Shown here piece after piece: positions 1 to 12,130 of a stretch of 64,000 nt of DNA (the stretch's first letter is position 1; every line of letters starts with the position of its first letter). The DNA comes from Rhinopomastus cyanomelas (taxonomy: Eukaryota; Chordata; Aves; Bucerotiformes; Rhinopomastidae). A program made the position numbers and the translations under genes. The notes below the pieces were generated by a model. It made no database searches, had not been told where the DNA came from, and saw nothing but the letters and a program-made list of their open reading frames with translations. The stretch lies in assembly GCA_013400115.1 (NCBI GenBank), contig VXBP01005118.1, forward strand, positions 633,771-697,770. The letters run 5' to 3'.

Positions 1-24
1 TGCAATTTTACTTGTTTCGATCTC

Positions 25-54
25 TTTTCACACAATATGGATATTGTGTGAAAA
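25..54. repeat. Perfect 14-bp inverted repeat with 2-base centre
   Basis: TTTTCACACAATAT at 25-38 is the exact reverse complement of ATATTGTGTGAAAA at 41-54, separated only by GG. It could form a cruciform or serve as a dyad protein-binding site. No gene lies next to it and its function is unknown. Confidence 0.9.
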
Positions 55-997
55 TACATTTGTCCGTTTCCTAATCAGCTCCAGCTCAAGGGAATCTCAC
101 CTCCAGGAGAAGGGATGCTGCTGCAGAGAAAACCTTGCAGCAGAGATGAGACATTCTGTAGCGTAGACTCACTCAAACGTTGCTTATACCAACAGATACT
201 CTGAGAACAAATTATGGTGTAACTTCAGTAACTTGGAGGGATGGGAGATACAAAGGGCACCTGCTTATAAATGACTGCTCTTGTAATTTATTGTCCTTGT
301 CAGTGTTAGCTGAGGCAGGAAATGGAAATGTTACTCAGGGGCATGGCACCAAGGTGGCTGAGACGCTGGGGAGGAAATGAAAGAGTCCAGCTGAGAGTAG
401 CACCCTCCATAAAAACCCTGCAGGGTGTTTTTGCCCATGTGAGTAACGAGGCAAATATTGAAAGACACAGTATTCCTTTCAGGAAAGTTTAAAACCAGAT
501 CAGTGCAGCAAAGGAGTATTTCTGCTCATTCCTTCCATAACCACCAAGCTCTTTAAACAGAGGATCCCCCTGCAGAGCTGGAGAAGGTGACAGTCCCCCT
601 GTTGCTTCACACTGACAGGGACAAATGCCCTGTGCTGTCACCAGAAGCCAACAGCAATATGTCCTTCCTGGCTTGGGTGGAAGTCACCTCTGTCGGGCAC
701 ACTGGGACTCATTGAAAGGAGGGTTGGGCATACTGCCTTCCTGCCAGAGAGGGCACTTCCCTCCTGTACTACATAAGGCAGCAGATGTAAGTAACACTTA
801 CTCTTCCCAGGGGTAGCTGGAGCATAGAGAAGTCTGAAGGAGGCATTTCCTTAGCCTCAGCTACTGTCTACTTCTCTCCTGCTGCTGGCAGGGCCAGAGC
901 TGATATCATGGGGGACACAGGCCTCCAACTGCTTTCTCCAAACACTTATGAAGAGCATGCCTCGCTCCTGGGTTGGCCCTGTGCAGAGCACATGATG

Positions 998-1027
998 TGA
1001 TAATTAGTGATAATTAGTGATAATTAG
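998..1027. repeat. Three tandem copies of a 10-mer
   Basis: TGATAATTAG is repeated three times without mismatch, then the sequence diverges. It is a minimal AT-rich tandem repeat. Confidence 0.95.
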
Positions 1028-4000
1028 ATATTTTCAAGGAATTCCTTTCCCTAAACCAAGTGAATGTTTGCTGAAACTCTGACCTTGCAATGCATTTAAC
1101 CATTGGCAGGGCAGCAATTCCTATGGATATGAGCTCCTAAATCACTTACAGCAAGAAATGGAGAGGTGACTGCAGTCAGTCCCACCAAATTAAGACCCAC
1201 AGAATACCTGGGATGAACACACCACATGTACACAAGGTCAAGGCATCCTCCCTGAGGTGCAGATTCAGCTCCAAGCTATCAGAACTTGGAGTAGTAGCAG
1301 GAGCTGCTTCTTTCCAGCAGAAAGGTGAACCTAAAACAAGTTACATCTCCATCAGTGTTTCTCAGCTCCAGCTTTAAATGTGCAAGCTGTTTTTGTTTTT
1401 CCAGGTATTAGTCATGCACAGAGATCGAGAGCTAACCTGTAATTCTGGCTTTACTACTGCTATAAAACATTCACACTGTGCTCTTCTAAACTAGGAGCAG
1501 AAACCTTTAATTTAATTCTACTAGAGAGGTTTAATCTAGGACTATGACATTTCAACTATTTAGTAATGCATATTTAACATTCAACTGTACACATCCAAAA
1601 TTAAACCGAGAAGGAAAGACGTTGTCTTACAAGAGTTTTATTTAAAGCCAATAAAATACAGAACCAAAGAGAGACTTTACAGTAACCGTTTTGCCTGTTA
1701 GGCTGCACAGTTTATGGATCTCTGTTCAAAATGCAATGTCAGAGATTTCTATTTTTCCCTAGTCTTGAATTGTGGGCTGATGAGGGACAGAAAAGTCTAA
1801 ACCTTTGGAAATTTTCCCCAATATGGGAAAATGATTTTTACAGGATGCTGGTCTTAGTCTGGAGCACACAGACATTCCTCACCCTAAGGGGCTCAGTGCA
1901 GCAATACAGGAAACCACTCTGGTTTGTTCCCATCACTGCCAAGGGCCAGGTATGCTGGTTTTCAGCCTAGCAGTCCATAAAATAATGGGATAAACAACAC
2001 ACTTGCAGTTTTGCCTCTCACACAAAGGACACAGGCTCATTGTTCCCTGCTTTGGCTTTATTTCCCAGTCTTCGGTGGGTTTAGGTGGGTTTATGAGATA
2101 CAGGGAAGACTATATCTAATCCCATGTTGCTGCAGATGCTGGTCCAGTGAGTTTCTCTTCTGAGTTTGCCATTGCCTTGCTGCAGTATGCAAAGTCCTTG
2201 ATGGCTCGTCTTTTTTTTTAATAACTGCATCACTAAAAGGTCTTTAACATCGCTTCTTTCTGCTTCCCCATAGATGATTGTTTATTGCCTGCTGCCAGAG
2301 AGGACTTTCCTCTTCTGTAAAGTAAGCGCAATAAATCAGGCTCTTTTTAGCACAGCTTCAAGAATTTCTGGAGCAGTTTCTGCTCCCCCAGACCCACAAC
2401 ACAACAGAAAGTGGAAAATAAAAAACAGACTTTCCCACTGAACTCCTGTTTCTAAGCAAAAGTAACTGCTGAACATGGTTCGGTTTAGTTCCCATGGAGG
2501 TCAGTGCTGGGCATCTACAGCCTCTGGCTTAGACTCTCCAAGCAGAGCATTGCAGAGGAAGCAGAGAGGCAGTCCCAGCCCTGAAGAATGCATAGAATGG
2601 GAGCTGGGTGGGCTGGAGTGATGGGTGAACAGGGGAGAGCTGATGAACAGCAAAGAGGAGAAAACCTGTTGGCTGCAGCAATTTGGAAGCAGCACTGTGA
2701 AGGCAAATGTCCAGTGCAGAAAGGATCTTTCTGACCTAGGCTTATGCACACACACTGGGCTACCACAGGTAGGATGTAGCTGGGTTTCTACACTTTCTAA
2801 GCATTTCTGTGATTATTAATGCATGAATTCAAGGGAGACAAGAATGAAAATGCAAGTGTCAGTGAAGAAGCTGCATTGTTACTTCCAACCCAGAGCAGAG
2901 CAGGGATCAAGAACTGCTTTTGCAAACAATTACTCATGTCTCTGTTAGTTTCCACAGTAGATATCATCACATGTAAAAGGATAGATATTTATCTCCACTA
3001 ATAACGCATTTTCTGCTAGCAGTGGAGACTAAGTCAAATACTTTTAGCTTCATCTAAGAATAAAACATAGAGGCCACATAGTGCCCTTTTAAAGCTCAGA
3101 TGCAATAGTTGTTCTAAACTCAGCACCCCTGAGACAGGCAAGCTGCTTGCCTGGCTGTCAGAGCGTGTGGCAATGTTAATGTGGTCCTCAGCAGTCCTTA
3201 CAGGAAAAGTAAATAGTGACTTCCATTAAATCTAACAATATAACCTGGTATTCACTGACTTAATGCTCATGCTATTAACAGCAAATGTTGACTGGAATGT
3301 GGAAATAGCTTTATCCCATGTTATATCATCTAACATTAATCCTTATCAGCTTTGCAGTCATGCTCAGAGATCTCGCTCAGTTATGTTTCCTGGACACTAT
3401 TAAACAAACTAATTGCTTCTGCTGACCATAATTAAAGAAATATGTGTCATCCTTCAAAAGAGCACAAGGGCAGGATAAAACACACTCTACTGGCAAGGAT
3501 AAAGCAGGAAAAAGCATGAGATTAAACATAGACTAATTACACTGTGGTCCCTGCATCTAACACAGCAAATACAATGTTAATCTGGGAGGGCTCTGCCTCA
3601 TTTATCTCCTGCATCTCCACTTTCCCCTGCCATTATTCCAGCTTTTATTGCCAACCTTCATGGACACTTGTCTGCTACCACTGGGTTTCCTCTGCCAGTC
3701 TCTGTTCTCTGCCAACATCATTTCTTGCACCAAAGAGTAGAGCTTATCTCCAGGAACACGGTGGGTTATTCCAGGAGTGGATTTTTTTGGTAGCTTCTTC
3801 CCAAAAAATGCTCAAAAGCCCCATTTCAGACTACCGTCCCACTTCCAGACAGGCAGGTTCACCAATATTCTCTACAAGAGGCAGAACACCATGAAAGCAG
3901 GAGAATTCAAAGCTGGGGCTGCCATGGCAACCCTGACTCTTGCTGGTGTGACTGGGCATTACAGCATTGCCCCAGGATCTCCCAGCAAATACTGATGTTT

Positions 4001-5730
4001 GCTTTTTTATGGGTTTCTTATGGACCAGTAAAGGAGATGTTGAGAAAGCTGCTGGTGCATTTGTGGAAGATGATGCAAATTTTGAGGAAAGCTCTGAAAA
4101 CCCGGTCCTAGAAGGTGTGAATACACTCACAAATAAATCTGGGTTCACGAGCGAGGTCACACATGGGTTTCTGAATGCACAGTCCCAAGAAGTAATAGGA
4201 AGCTGGTCAGGAAAGCAAAAAATATTAATAATGAAAATTGGAACATTGAAATCCCAGCTATTAACAGAGCTACTAGTTTCAGCTCTAGCCCTGCACAGCA
4301 GATAACCCTGTGGGTCAAAACAGCATTATTTTTTTAAAGTAAAATTCCTTACACTCATTCTTCTCTTCAATGCGACTGAGTCTCATTTGCCATTGCCTTG
4401 CGGAGAAACGGAGTTTAAACCAGAGACCAATAGCTGACAAAATCTCAAAGACATTCCAACTGTCTTCAAACTGCCCAAGAGAGTCTGATTCTCCCAGAGC
4501 CACAACAGTGTCAACATTCAAGGCACTATGGGTTGTTAAACACAGGTATGATGATCAGATAAACATTCTTAGTACTGGCTGGCTTTGTGCTAGTGGCATA
4601 TATGAAGTTATGGCTTCCACACATCAGAGTACAGTTTGCTGCTATTATATCTTTAGAAATCTTACTGCTTTTTGTGAGCATTTTTAGAATGCAGCCATTC
4701 TGGGGCGTGATTGGGTCCAATACAGAAAATATATGCAACGTTACTCCTCCACTGACATGTTCTTGTCTTTTCTATTTCTACTTTTCTTTCAGGTATAAGT
4801 GTTCTGCAGAACTCATGTCAGTATTCATTTCTCATATATATTGATTGTATGTGTTTTTACATCTTCAAAGTATTAAATTACTTTTTGAAACCTGACACAA
4901 TTCCATTCAAAGCAAGCTGCTCACAGCTCTTCCTTACAGGAACAGCAAATGAACCAGCTTTTAGTGTGCATTGCTTTGGTCATGTCTTCTGGTGAGCTGC
5001 AATGAAGAACAAAAGTAGATCTCCAAAGGAAAGTGTAACTCGAGGCTCCACTATACAGCGACACATCAACACCAATTCATAAACTAGCAGAACATTATTA
5101 GGCATTTTGAGATGGAGCATAGAGAAAACAAAAATATAGCAATTGTATATGAAAGCATAAGCATCTGCTGAGCATCTTCAATCAAAAATAAACCATGGAA
5201 TTTTGGCGGACAGAGCATTTGCATTGGCAAAGGCTGAGATACAACTCATCTGCACATGCAGGGATTGTCGGTATGCCAGGAAGAACGAATAAAGAGCACG
5301 TCTGTGTAATTAAATCAGTTTAATTGTGTGTGAGAGCAGATGATGTAGTGCAAGTCAGAGCAGCAGGAAAATTCTTCGAATACAAATCCATGTGCAGTGC
5401 AAGTTTTGAGAATGCACGTCAAAAGACAGGCAGGACTTTTTCAACCTTTCTTACTCCATTCAGCAGGCACCAAGTCTGCACTTCACCTTTGATTTAGTAG
5501 CTACTTAACACCCATCCTATTCAACACACACTGGGTAGCTCCCCATAAAAATAATATTACTATTTCATTTCTAACAAACTGGTTTCATGCTCTGGTTCTG
5601 GAAGCAGAGAAAAGCCAGAGAAATTGTCAGTTTCATTCAGCCCATCTTGGGTCATCCTTGCAATGAATCAGCCGTCACTGCTCAGCTCCAGGCATCATGT
5701 ACCCATGCCTGTGGGATGCAGGCAGAAACA

Positions 5731-5797
5731 GAGGTAGGGATGGAGTCGGGGATGGAGGTAGGGATGGAGTCAAGAATGGAGGCAGGGATAGAGGCAA
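5731..5797 (+). repeat. Degenerate G/A-rich minisatellite
   Basis: Imperfect units of the kind GAGGTAGGGATGGAGTC recur about four times. They keep one frame open (residues like EVGMESGMEVGMES) inside the open frame 5587-5952. The repeat explains the apparent coding pattern, so I do not call a gene. Confidence 0.7.
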
Positions 5798-6204
5798 GAT
5801 CCAGTTTGGGCTCATCCTGTGCTGAGATCAAAAGAGCACCAATTTCTCAGAAGACATTAACTCCTTTTCCTCCCGTTTGGGCTATAGTGTCTTCCCATAG
5901 CGGGACCGGCCTTCGTAGGGAAAAAATCAAGCCAACAACTTCAGCTGCATAAAAAATACCCTGCCAAGTATCTCTGGGCATGGGAAGTGCAGACCCTTAA
6001 GAAGGAGTTTGCAACCCTGTTTGGCCACTCTTCTCCTCATGGCTTCAGGGCTGTGTTGGGACTGCTGAAAAACCAAAAAAATTGTAATACAGAAAACTTT
6101 CTCCACTTATCTGCATTCACTTACACCTTAGGTTATGTACCCTGGAGCATGACTCTTGCAGCCTGTCATCTCAGCAGTAAAGTGAAATCTGTCTTTTCCT
6201 GTCT

Positions 6205-6632
6205 TTTTCCAACAGGGCAGTCCCCAACCTATACTGGCATCTGGGGTTGTTCTTGCCCAGATGTAAGACTCTACATTTACTCTTGGTATATTTCATTAAA
6301 TTTCTCCCTGTCCAGCTCTCCAGCCTGTCCAGGTCTCATTGAATGGCAGCACAATCTGCTGGGGTGTTGGCAACACCACCCAGCTTTGTGTCATCAGCAA
6401 ACTTGCTGACAGTGCACCCTAATCCTTCATCCAAGTAATCAATGACTAGATTGAACAGGACTGGTCCCAGCACCGACTCCTGGGGCACTCCACTAGATAC
6501 AGGCCTCCAACTACACTCTGTCTGACTTGATCACTACTCTCTGGCTTCTATCCTGGAGCCAGTTCACGATCCACCTCGCTACCTGATCATCTAGACTATG
6601 CTGCCTCAGTTTGGCTGTGAGGATGCTCCACT
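6205..6632 (-). mobile_element. CR1 LINE fragment (reverse-transcriptase body)
   Basis: The - strand reads as CR1 ORF2. The forward text includes the TCATCAGCAAACTTGCTGAC block and the 'aacaggactggtcccagcac' block characteristic of reversed CR1. It is internal sequence, missing both the 3' tail and the 5' part, and diverged from the younger copies in this window. Confidence 0.85.
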
Positions 6633-9390
6633 ATTCTGTACCTGGAGATGTGCATTTGTCCCACATTTGATTTTCCAGGGTCTTTAAAACACAATAAAAC
6701 AAAGTACAATATTCTAATAAATAAAAATGTTAAATTCAATTAACAGAGAACAAGAAACAGTCAAAAAAACCAAAAAAAAACCCTGTAAACCACTGGTGAA
6801 GTGGCACCAGCCTCTTTCCCACCGTAGACACAAAAGCCACACTGTGTGAAAACCTAATAAAGAGATTCTCTGCACCTTCCTACAGTACAGAAAATAAATA
6901 CAAAGGCTTTTCCAACACACATTCCTTCCTTTTCAAATGGTGGTATCTTAAATGGGGGAAGGAAGATGGGGAAATAGGAGAAAGGAAGAGAGGAAAAAAG
7001 AAAAGGAATTGGCTGTGGGGACAATAATGATTAGACTGAACCAGGAATGAGGGAAAGATGACTGAGAATGCTAGGAAGGTAAGTTAGAAGCTATCAGATA
7101 GGAAGATGGAAATGGATTATCTTTCACCAGATCCACATGGCAGGAGAACAGAGAGAGGCAGCCATCCTAGCCAGGCTTCAGTTGGACGAGAACAAGAGCC
7201 AGTTCTGTCCTCTCATGTGCCATTTATATGAGGACTCACTTATCACAAGACTCATCCTCAGATAGGTCCTGTGATGTCAAGGAGTCAAGGATTAACGCAT
7301 GACAGTGTTGAACCACATTCCATGGTTGTCCTCATGTTTGCATTTCTCAGCATAATTACTTTACCCTCTTGAATGCTGATTGGAGCTACCCACTAGCATT
7401 TGCCTCCCTGCTGTGGGGCTGGACTCAGTGACCTCTAGAGGTCCCTTCCAACCCCTAATGATCTGTGTCTTTGTCTGTGACTTTACTTATGCTCACAGGG
7501 ATCCTCCCCTTCCTCCTGTTTCACCTGGATTTCCCATACTCATTACAGATTCTCTCTCAAAGCTGCTTGTCCCTCTTCATCCTCCTGCAACCCTCCTAGC
7601 GTTCCCACACCATTTTGCTTCATAGCAGTTTCTGAAGGATCTGCAACAGCCTGTAGCAGTGCAGTGTGTCAGCAAGCTGGGATAACATCAGGGAACACTT
7701 CTGTCCAAGGGAAGGAAGAAAGCAAAGAAAAGCGAAAGGAGGTACAAATTATGGAAATCCAGACCAAAACACATAAGCACCTCGGAGCATGAACCCTGTC
7801 CAACTGCCCAAGCTGTGTAGAAGCCCAGCTGGATGATCACAACTGGGCCATATCTGATTATGGTCTGCTTAGCCTCTGCATATAAACATATACTGGTACA
7901 AGATGTTCTTCACTGCAACAGAAGCTAGAGGACACCTCTAAGGACAGTGACAGACCGTTATTAGCATGTAGTTAAATTTTATCCTCTGTGACCATTGTTT
8001 GCACAAAGCTGCCTGTGCAAGACCACTGTGACTCCGCCAAACCTCCTGGTGATGATTCTTCTCAGAACGGTACAGGAGCTGAGGTGCCATCACATGACGG
8101 TTGTGGTGGCAGGTGTCAGGGGAAGCTGCCCAAGTTGCAGAAGTGAGTCAGCAGTGGTTTACAGTGCTGAGGAGGAGCAGTTCTCACAAAGAGAACCAGA
8201 AATCATTAGTTACATCAACGGGCTGTCAAATAATTGGCACAGATTGATGCTTCTGCATGTGTGCTCAAGATATGCAACCTTTCCTGTTTTCCTCCTCCTT
8301 AGAGCAGCACAGGCTTGGTGTTTAGGATTTAAATCAGATGGAACAACTTTTGTTTATCTGACCACAGATGCCATTCCCAAGCCACACCACAGCTCTACTT
8401 AATCACTAAATCGTCATCTTTATCTCTCCTACTTTCACCAAATTCAGTATCCCAGAGGAGCATGGTCACACAGACAAAGATCTCAGAGCCCTGGGATATG
8501 ATTCAGGAGACCTTGATGCAAGTCTTAATTCAGCTACATGTTTTGTGCTTGATTTTGACCCTCTTTTTCCCCCAGGTGTTGAAGAACCAACAGTTCTTCT
8601 AGCACATCTCCCTCTTGCCTCTTGCTGCACCCAGGGCTGCTCCACTGGCTGGTGCTACAGGAGGGAACCAGCTCCAAGTCTCTGTGGACATATTTCTTGC
8701 CCTTATTATTTTAATGCAATGATAAAAAATAATTTTTCTTTAAGAGCTGATGTCTCTATGCAACCAGAAGTATTGGGAGACTGGTAATATTTTGCAAAGG
8801 CTGCAAACCTACCTGTCTATCTGTCTGCAGTTTATTAAGATTTAGTGGGAGAAAGACCCATTTGCCAACATCAGCATGACTAGCAAATGAGCTAAGAAAC
8901 AAGTGAGAGGAACTCCAGTGTTTTCTGGGGCTCTGAATTAGAAAAGCACTGTCACACAATCCTTTTAGAAGTCAGACTGGCAAAAATCAGGAGACTTCCA
9001 CACATCAGCAGTGATTTTGGCAGGATGGTCCTGCTGACACCTCAGGGTGCTCTGAATAAGCTGACACATGAGGTCTGATTCACAGGAGTCCTTGGGGGAA
9101 GTTGGCAACTAAGCCAAAGAAGATAGAAACTATCATCACCTACTCAGGAGAGGAAGGATGTAGAACATGTAGGATTTTCCGCAGCCGGGCACAGGGCTCA
9201 CCCACAGGGAACTGGGTAAGTGCTGAGATCAGCCTGCGAAGTACATAAACTGTTGAGCAGTACAAATAAGCTTGAAAATAATTTAAAAAAATTGTGTGAC
9301 ATTATGTTAGATAATCCTAGCAAACGTACTATCCATTATGCTAAATGATCTTCCATTTAGAAGGATATTTATGTATTAAAATAAAGCTCT
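6633..9390. other. Non-genic stretch with a purine-rich tract and a CR1 tail
   Basis: No assignable exon. About 6951-7010 is strongly purine-rich (runs of GGAAG and GAAAAG). A short CR1 3' tail sits near 7.4 kb. The open frames at 7380-7625, 7995-8402 and 8545-8787 resemble no family I know. Confidence 0.6.
7411..7480 (+). mobile_element. CR1 3'-end fragment
   Basis: It contains GGGCTGGACTCAGTGACCTC and GTCCCTTCCAACCCCTAATG, the terminal CR1 motif in + orientation. Only the last 70 bases or so are present. Confidence 0.85.
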
Positions 9391-9394
9391 TTTG

Positions 9395-10130
9395 AGTTAT
9401 ACTCGCAGAACTCACAGGGTTCGGGTTCAGCCGAGAGGACGTTTGTGTGAGAGCTCTAACAGGACCTTCACACTCAGACCAACATGAACTCGCAAAAGCC
9501 CAAAAGTGTCCAAAGACAAAATGCCAAAGACCAAAATGTCGTTTATTAAACAAAGTCACTAACTTATATAGACTTCACATAACCCGCCTCACGGGCAATG
9601 CTACTGGACAGATGGCACACCTCCCGTGTTCCTATGGGAACAAGCTAGCTGTCCATACACCTGCAGACAGCAGGTAGTTCCAGCCCTGCACCTTGTGCAG
9701 CCTCCAAAACCGTCCCCTGCTGCGTTTCGCTGTTAACAAGTCCTCGAGCATAAGGACTGGATTGCTCATGCACTTATGTTCCCTTACAATGTATGAGCTC
9801 TTCTTCCTCATGTGAGTTTCACTTTTGGGACAAATGTCCCAGAGGTGAAGTGAACAGCCTAGTCCTTGCAGAGTTTTTGCAGCCCTTCCAAGCCAAAGCA
9901 TGCCATTTCCATGGCAAAGTGTGATGAGCCTTGGCTAGTGCTTGCTGCCATCATATGCTCATTCCTGCCTGCAGCCTGGGAAAGGTCTGAGGAGAAAACA
10001 CTTGGATCATTACAAAACACTAATTATAACCTTTATCTTCTATCTCTGGAAACTTTGTCCCTGTTACACCCAATTGCCCTCTTGCTGATCTCTACAAGCA
10101 CCAAAGATAACAACAGTCACCCCTGACAAG
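9395..10130 (-). mobile_element. Probable endogenous retroviral LTR, solo
   Basis: Read on the - strand, a TATATAAG box (forward 9563-9570) is followed about 20 bases later by AATAAA (forward TTTATT at 9542-9547), then a T/G-rich stretch with TTTGGCATTTTG / TTTGGACACTTTTGG repeats. TATA followed closely by a polyadenylation signal is the usual U3-R arrangement of an avian retroviral LTR. I saw no gag, pol or env coding beside it, so a solo LTR is the simplest reading. I could not fix the TG...CA ends or a target-site duplication, so the limits are approximate. Confidence 0.45.
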
Positions 10131-10984
10131 GCCCTACAAAGTCCCAGAAACACCCTGTAGAATTGGGAGCCAGTGTAACCCCACCAATACCTGCCAGCCA
10201 ACAGTGACAACTTGTTGAGACTTTGTCTTGGTCAGTGGGTTCCTGATGCTTAGATGACACCTTCATAGCCAATATTTGTCTCTATGCACAAAGGCAGGCT
10301 GGGCTGTGTCATGATGGAGTCCTGGCTGTAATCCTCCTGGTCTAGGAACTCTACCAGCCTCTAATAAGCCACTCCAATGCATAAGACAGGTGGGTTTGGA
10401 GTGGAAAGGTCAAGATCACTGCAGTTAAGCTGAATTTTAATCATGCTGTAGACTAAATGTGATAATTGGGCTTTTATTTGTCTATTCATTAATTCTGCAG
10501 CTATATACTTCCCTCTAACAAAACATAAAGTTATGCAGCTGCCATCAGTTATTGACAAACCAATAAACAATTCAATATGCCTTTTAGTAGCATTTTTGTC
10601 CCGTTTTCTAGTTGTTCGCCTTCCCAGCTAAGATTATATCACTCACGTCTTTAATCATTTAAAGAGCATCCTACTTACTCCATCGCAATCATCATGTTTG
10701 ACTGTCAGAGCAGGAACGGCGAGCAATGAATCACAAGTCAGTAATTTTCTGTTCTGCTTGTTTGCCCAAATTCTTCAATATTAAGAGCTTAAGCTCTATG
10801 CTAGGCTCATGCTTCCTTATTTTTAAGAGGAATCAGAAGAATGGGTCATGTTGCTTCTAGTCCATCTCCTTCTAGTCATCTCAGCCCTTCTGCTGGGTTG
10901 GCTTGATGATGTTTTAAGGGAAGAGGACATAGCCCCACATTACACACATGTGCACATGCCTGTGTGCACACAAGTCCGTACAGT
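10131..10984. other. Non-genic stretch, no recognisable element
   Basis: Between the LTR-like block and a CR1 fragment I see no exon, RNA gene or clear repeat. Composition is ordinary and somewhat AT-rich. Confidence 0.55.
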
Positions 10985-11275
10985 GTAGCCAGCAGGAGTG
11001 AGGAAGTTATCATCCCCTTGTACTGGGCACTGTTGAGGGCACACCTCAGGTACTGGGTTCAGTTGTGGGCACCTCAGTGAAAGAAAGACATTGAGGTCCC
11101 AGAGAGAGCCCAGAGAAGGACAACAAGGTTGGGGAAGGATCTGGAGAACAGGTCTTACGAGGAGCAGCTGAGGGAGCTGGGACAGGACAAGGTTCAGTTG
11201 TGGGTTTGGTAGAGTTAGGTAATGGTGGGACTTGATGATCTTAAAGGTCGGCTCTAACCTAAGTGACACGCCAGT
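10985..11275 (+). mobile_element. CR1 fragment, old
   Basis: It matches CR1 in + orientation (TGGGCACCTCAGTGAAAGA, then AGAGCCCAGAGAAGGACAAC, then a 3' end with TGATGATCTTAAAGGTC). There is an internal deletion between the 'gagggagctggg' block and the tail. It lies just upstream of the WDR44 CpG island. Confidence 0.85.
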
Positions 11276-11559
11276 ATCTAAGTACCAGCTGACAATGGCA
11301 GCTGTCCCAAGGCTTTTCTTTCTCAAGCTTTTACCTGTTTTGCAAAAATAAGGGCATAGATACAGAGCTTTAGGAAACCCTGTCCTTGATAGAAGCCACA
11401 AACTGTCAGAAGAGCCATAACCCAGCTGAGGGTGCACAGAGCAAGGCGGGGACGCAGGGCCACACAGGGAACGTCGACAGAAGCCTCAAACTGCCACACA
11501 CACTGGGAAGAATAAACTCCCCTTGGCTCTGACACGGGCCCTATTACAATCAGCAGCAC

Positions 11560-12130
11560 TGCAGGTGTCCGCAACGCACCGCTCCACCGCGCGCTCTACC
11601 CCGACCCCTGTCCGCTCCCCATCGCCCTGACGTCACGCCGCGCGGCCCCTCCCTCCCGTCTGCGCTCGCACTTCCGCCCGGCAGGGGGCGGTCCCGGCGC
11701 AGGCCTCGCGAGAGTGGCCCCTCCTTCCCTGTCCGCACCCGCTCGTCCCGCCCTGCGCTCGCGGCGGCCACTGCCCTGCGCTGCCGCGGCCCGGCCCCGG
11801 CCCGGCCTGGCCCGGCACGGCACGGCACGGCCCCGCCATGGCTTCCGACAGCGACGCCGAGGAGTTCTACGACGCACCCGAGGACATGCACCTGGCGGGC
11901 GCCTCCCCCGCGCCGTGAGTCCGCTGTAGTCGCCGCCCAGCCTGGCCCGGCCTTGAGGGGCGGTGGCCGCCCCCGCACCTGTGGGAGCTCCGTGGCGAGC
12001 GAGTGGGCTCTGTCCCTGGCCCTGCGTTTCCTCGCCCGCGGGTGCGGGACTCTGCCTGGGACCGCCCTGCGGCCCAGCCGCGGGCTGGCGGGGCTGTGCC
12101 CGGCCTGGGATGGATGAGCGAGCCGGGGAA
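11560..12130 (+). promoter_or_regulatory. WDR44: CpG-island promoter of WDR44
   Basis: CG-rich sequence with dense CpG starts abruptly at about 11.56 kb and fades after about 12.13 kb, covering exon 1. GGCACGGCACGG-type repeats lie directly upstream of the ATG. There is no TATA box at a useful distance, consistent with a housekeeping promoter with dispersed start sites. Confidence 0.8.
11838..11914 (+). CDS. WDR44: WDR44 exon 1, coding part
   Basis: Encodes residues 1-25 plus two bases of codon 26, beginning MASDSDAEEFYDAPEDMHL. The donor is CC|GTGAGT. It holds the FFAT-like motif. Confidence 0.96.

Larger units (their letters stand above)
1..6184. other. Non-genic stretch upstream of WDR44
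   Basis: I see no exon I can assign to a known protein. Open frames here, such as 3544-3894 and 3967-4305, are short, overlap frames on the other strand and match nothing I recognise. It holds a perfect 14-bp palindrome near the left edge, a triplicated 10-mer near 1.0 kb and a degenerate minisatellite near 5.75 kb. A - strand AATAAA (forward TTTATT at 1637-1642) could be the end of a transcript entering from the right, but there is no coding support. Confidence 0.6.

Noticed and set aside
5587..5952. 121-codon frame with repeated EVGMES-like residues
   Set aside because: It is produced by a short degenerate minisatellite and has no splice, promoter or family support.
1..11560. Possible KLHL13 exons upstream of WDR44
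   Set aside because: Human KLHL13 is a neighbour of WDR44, so I looked for BTB or kelch motifs on both strands and saw none.
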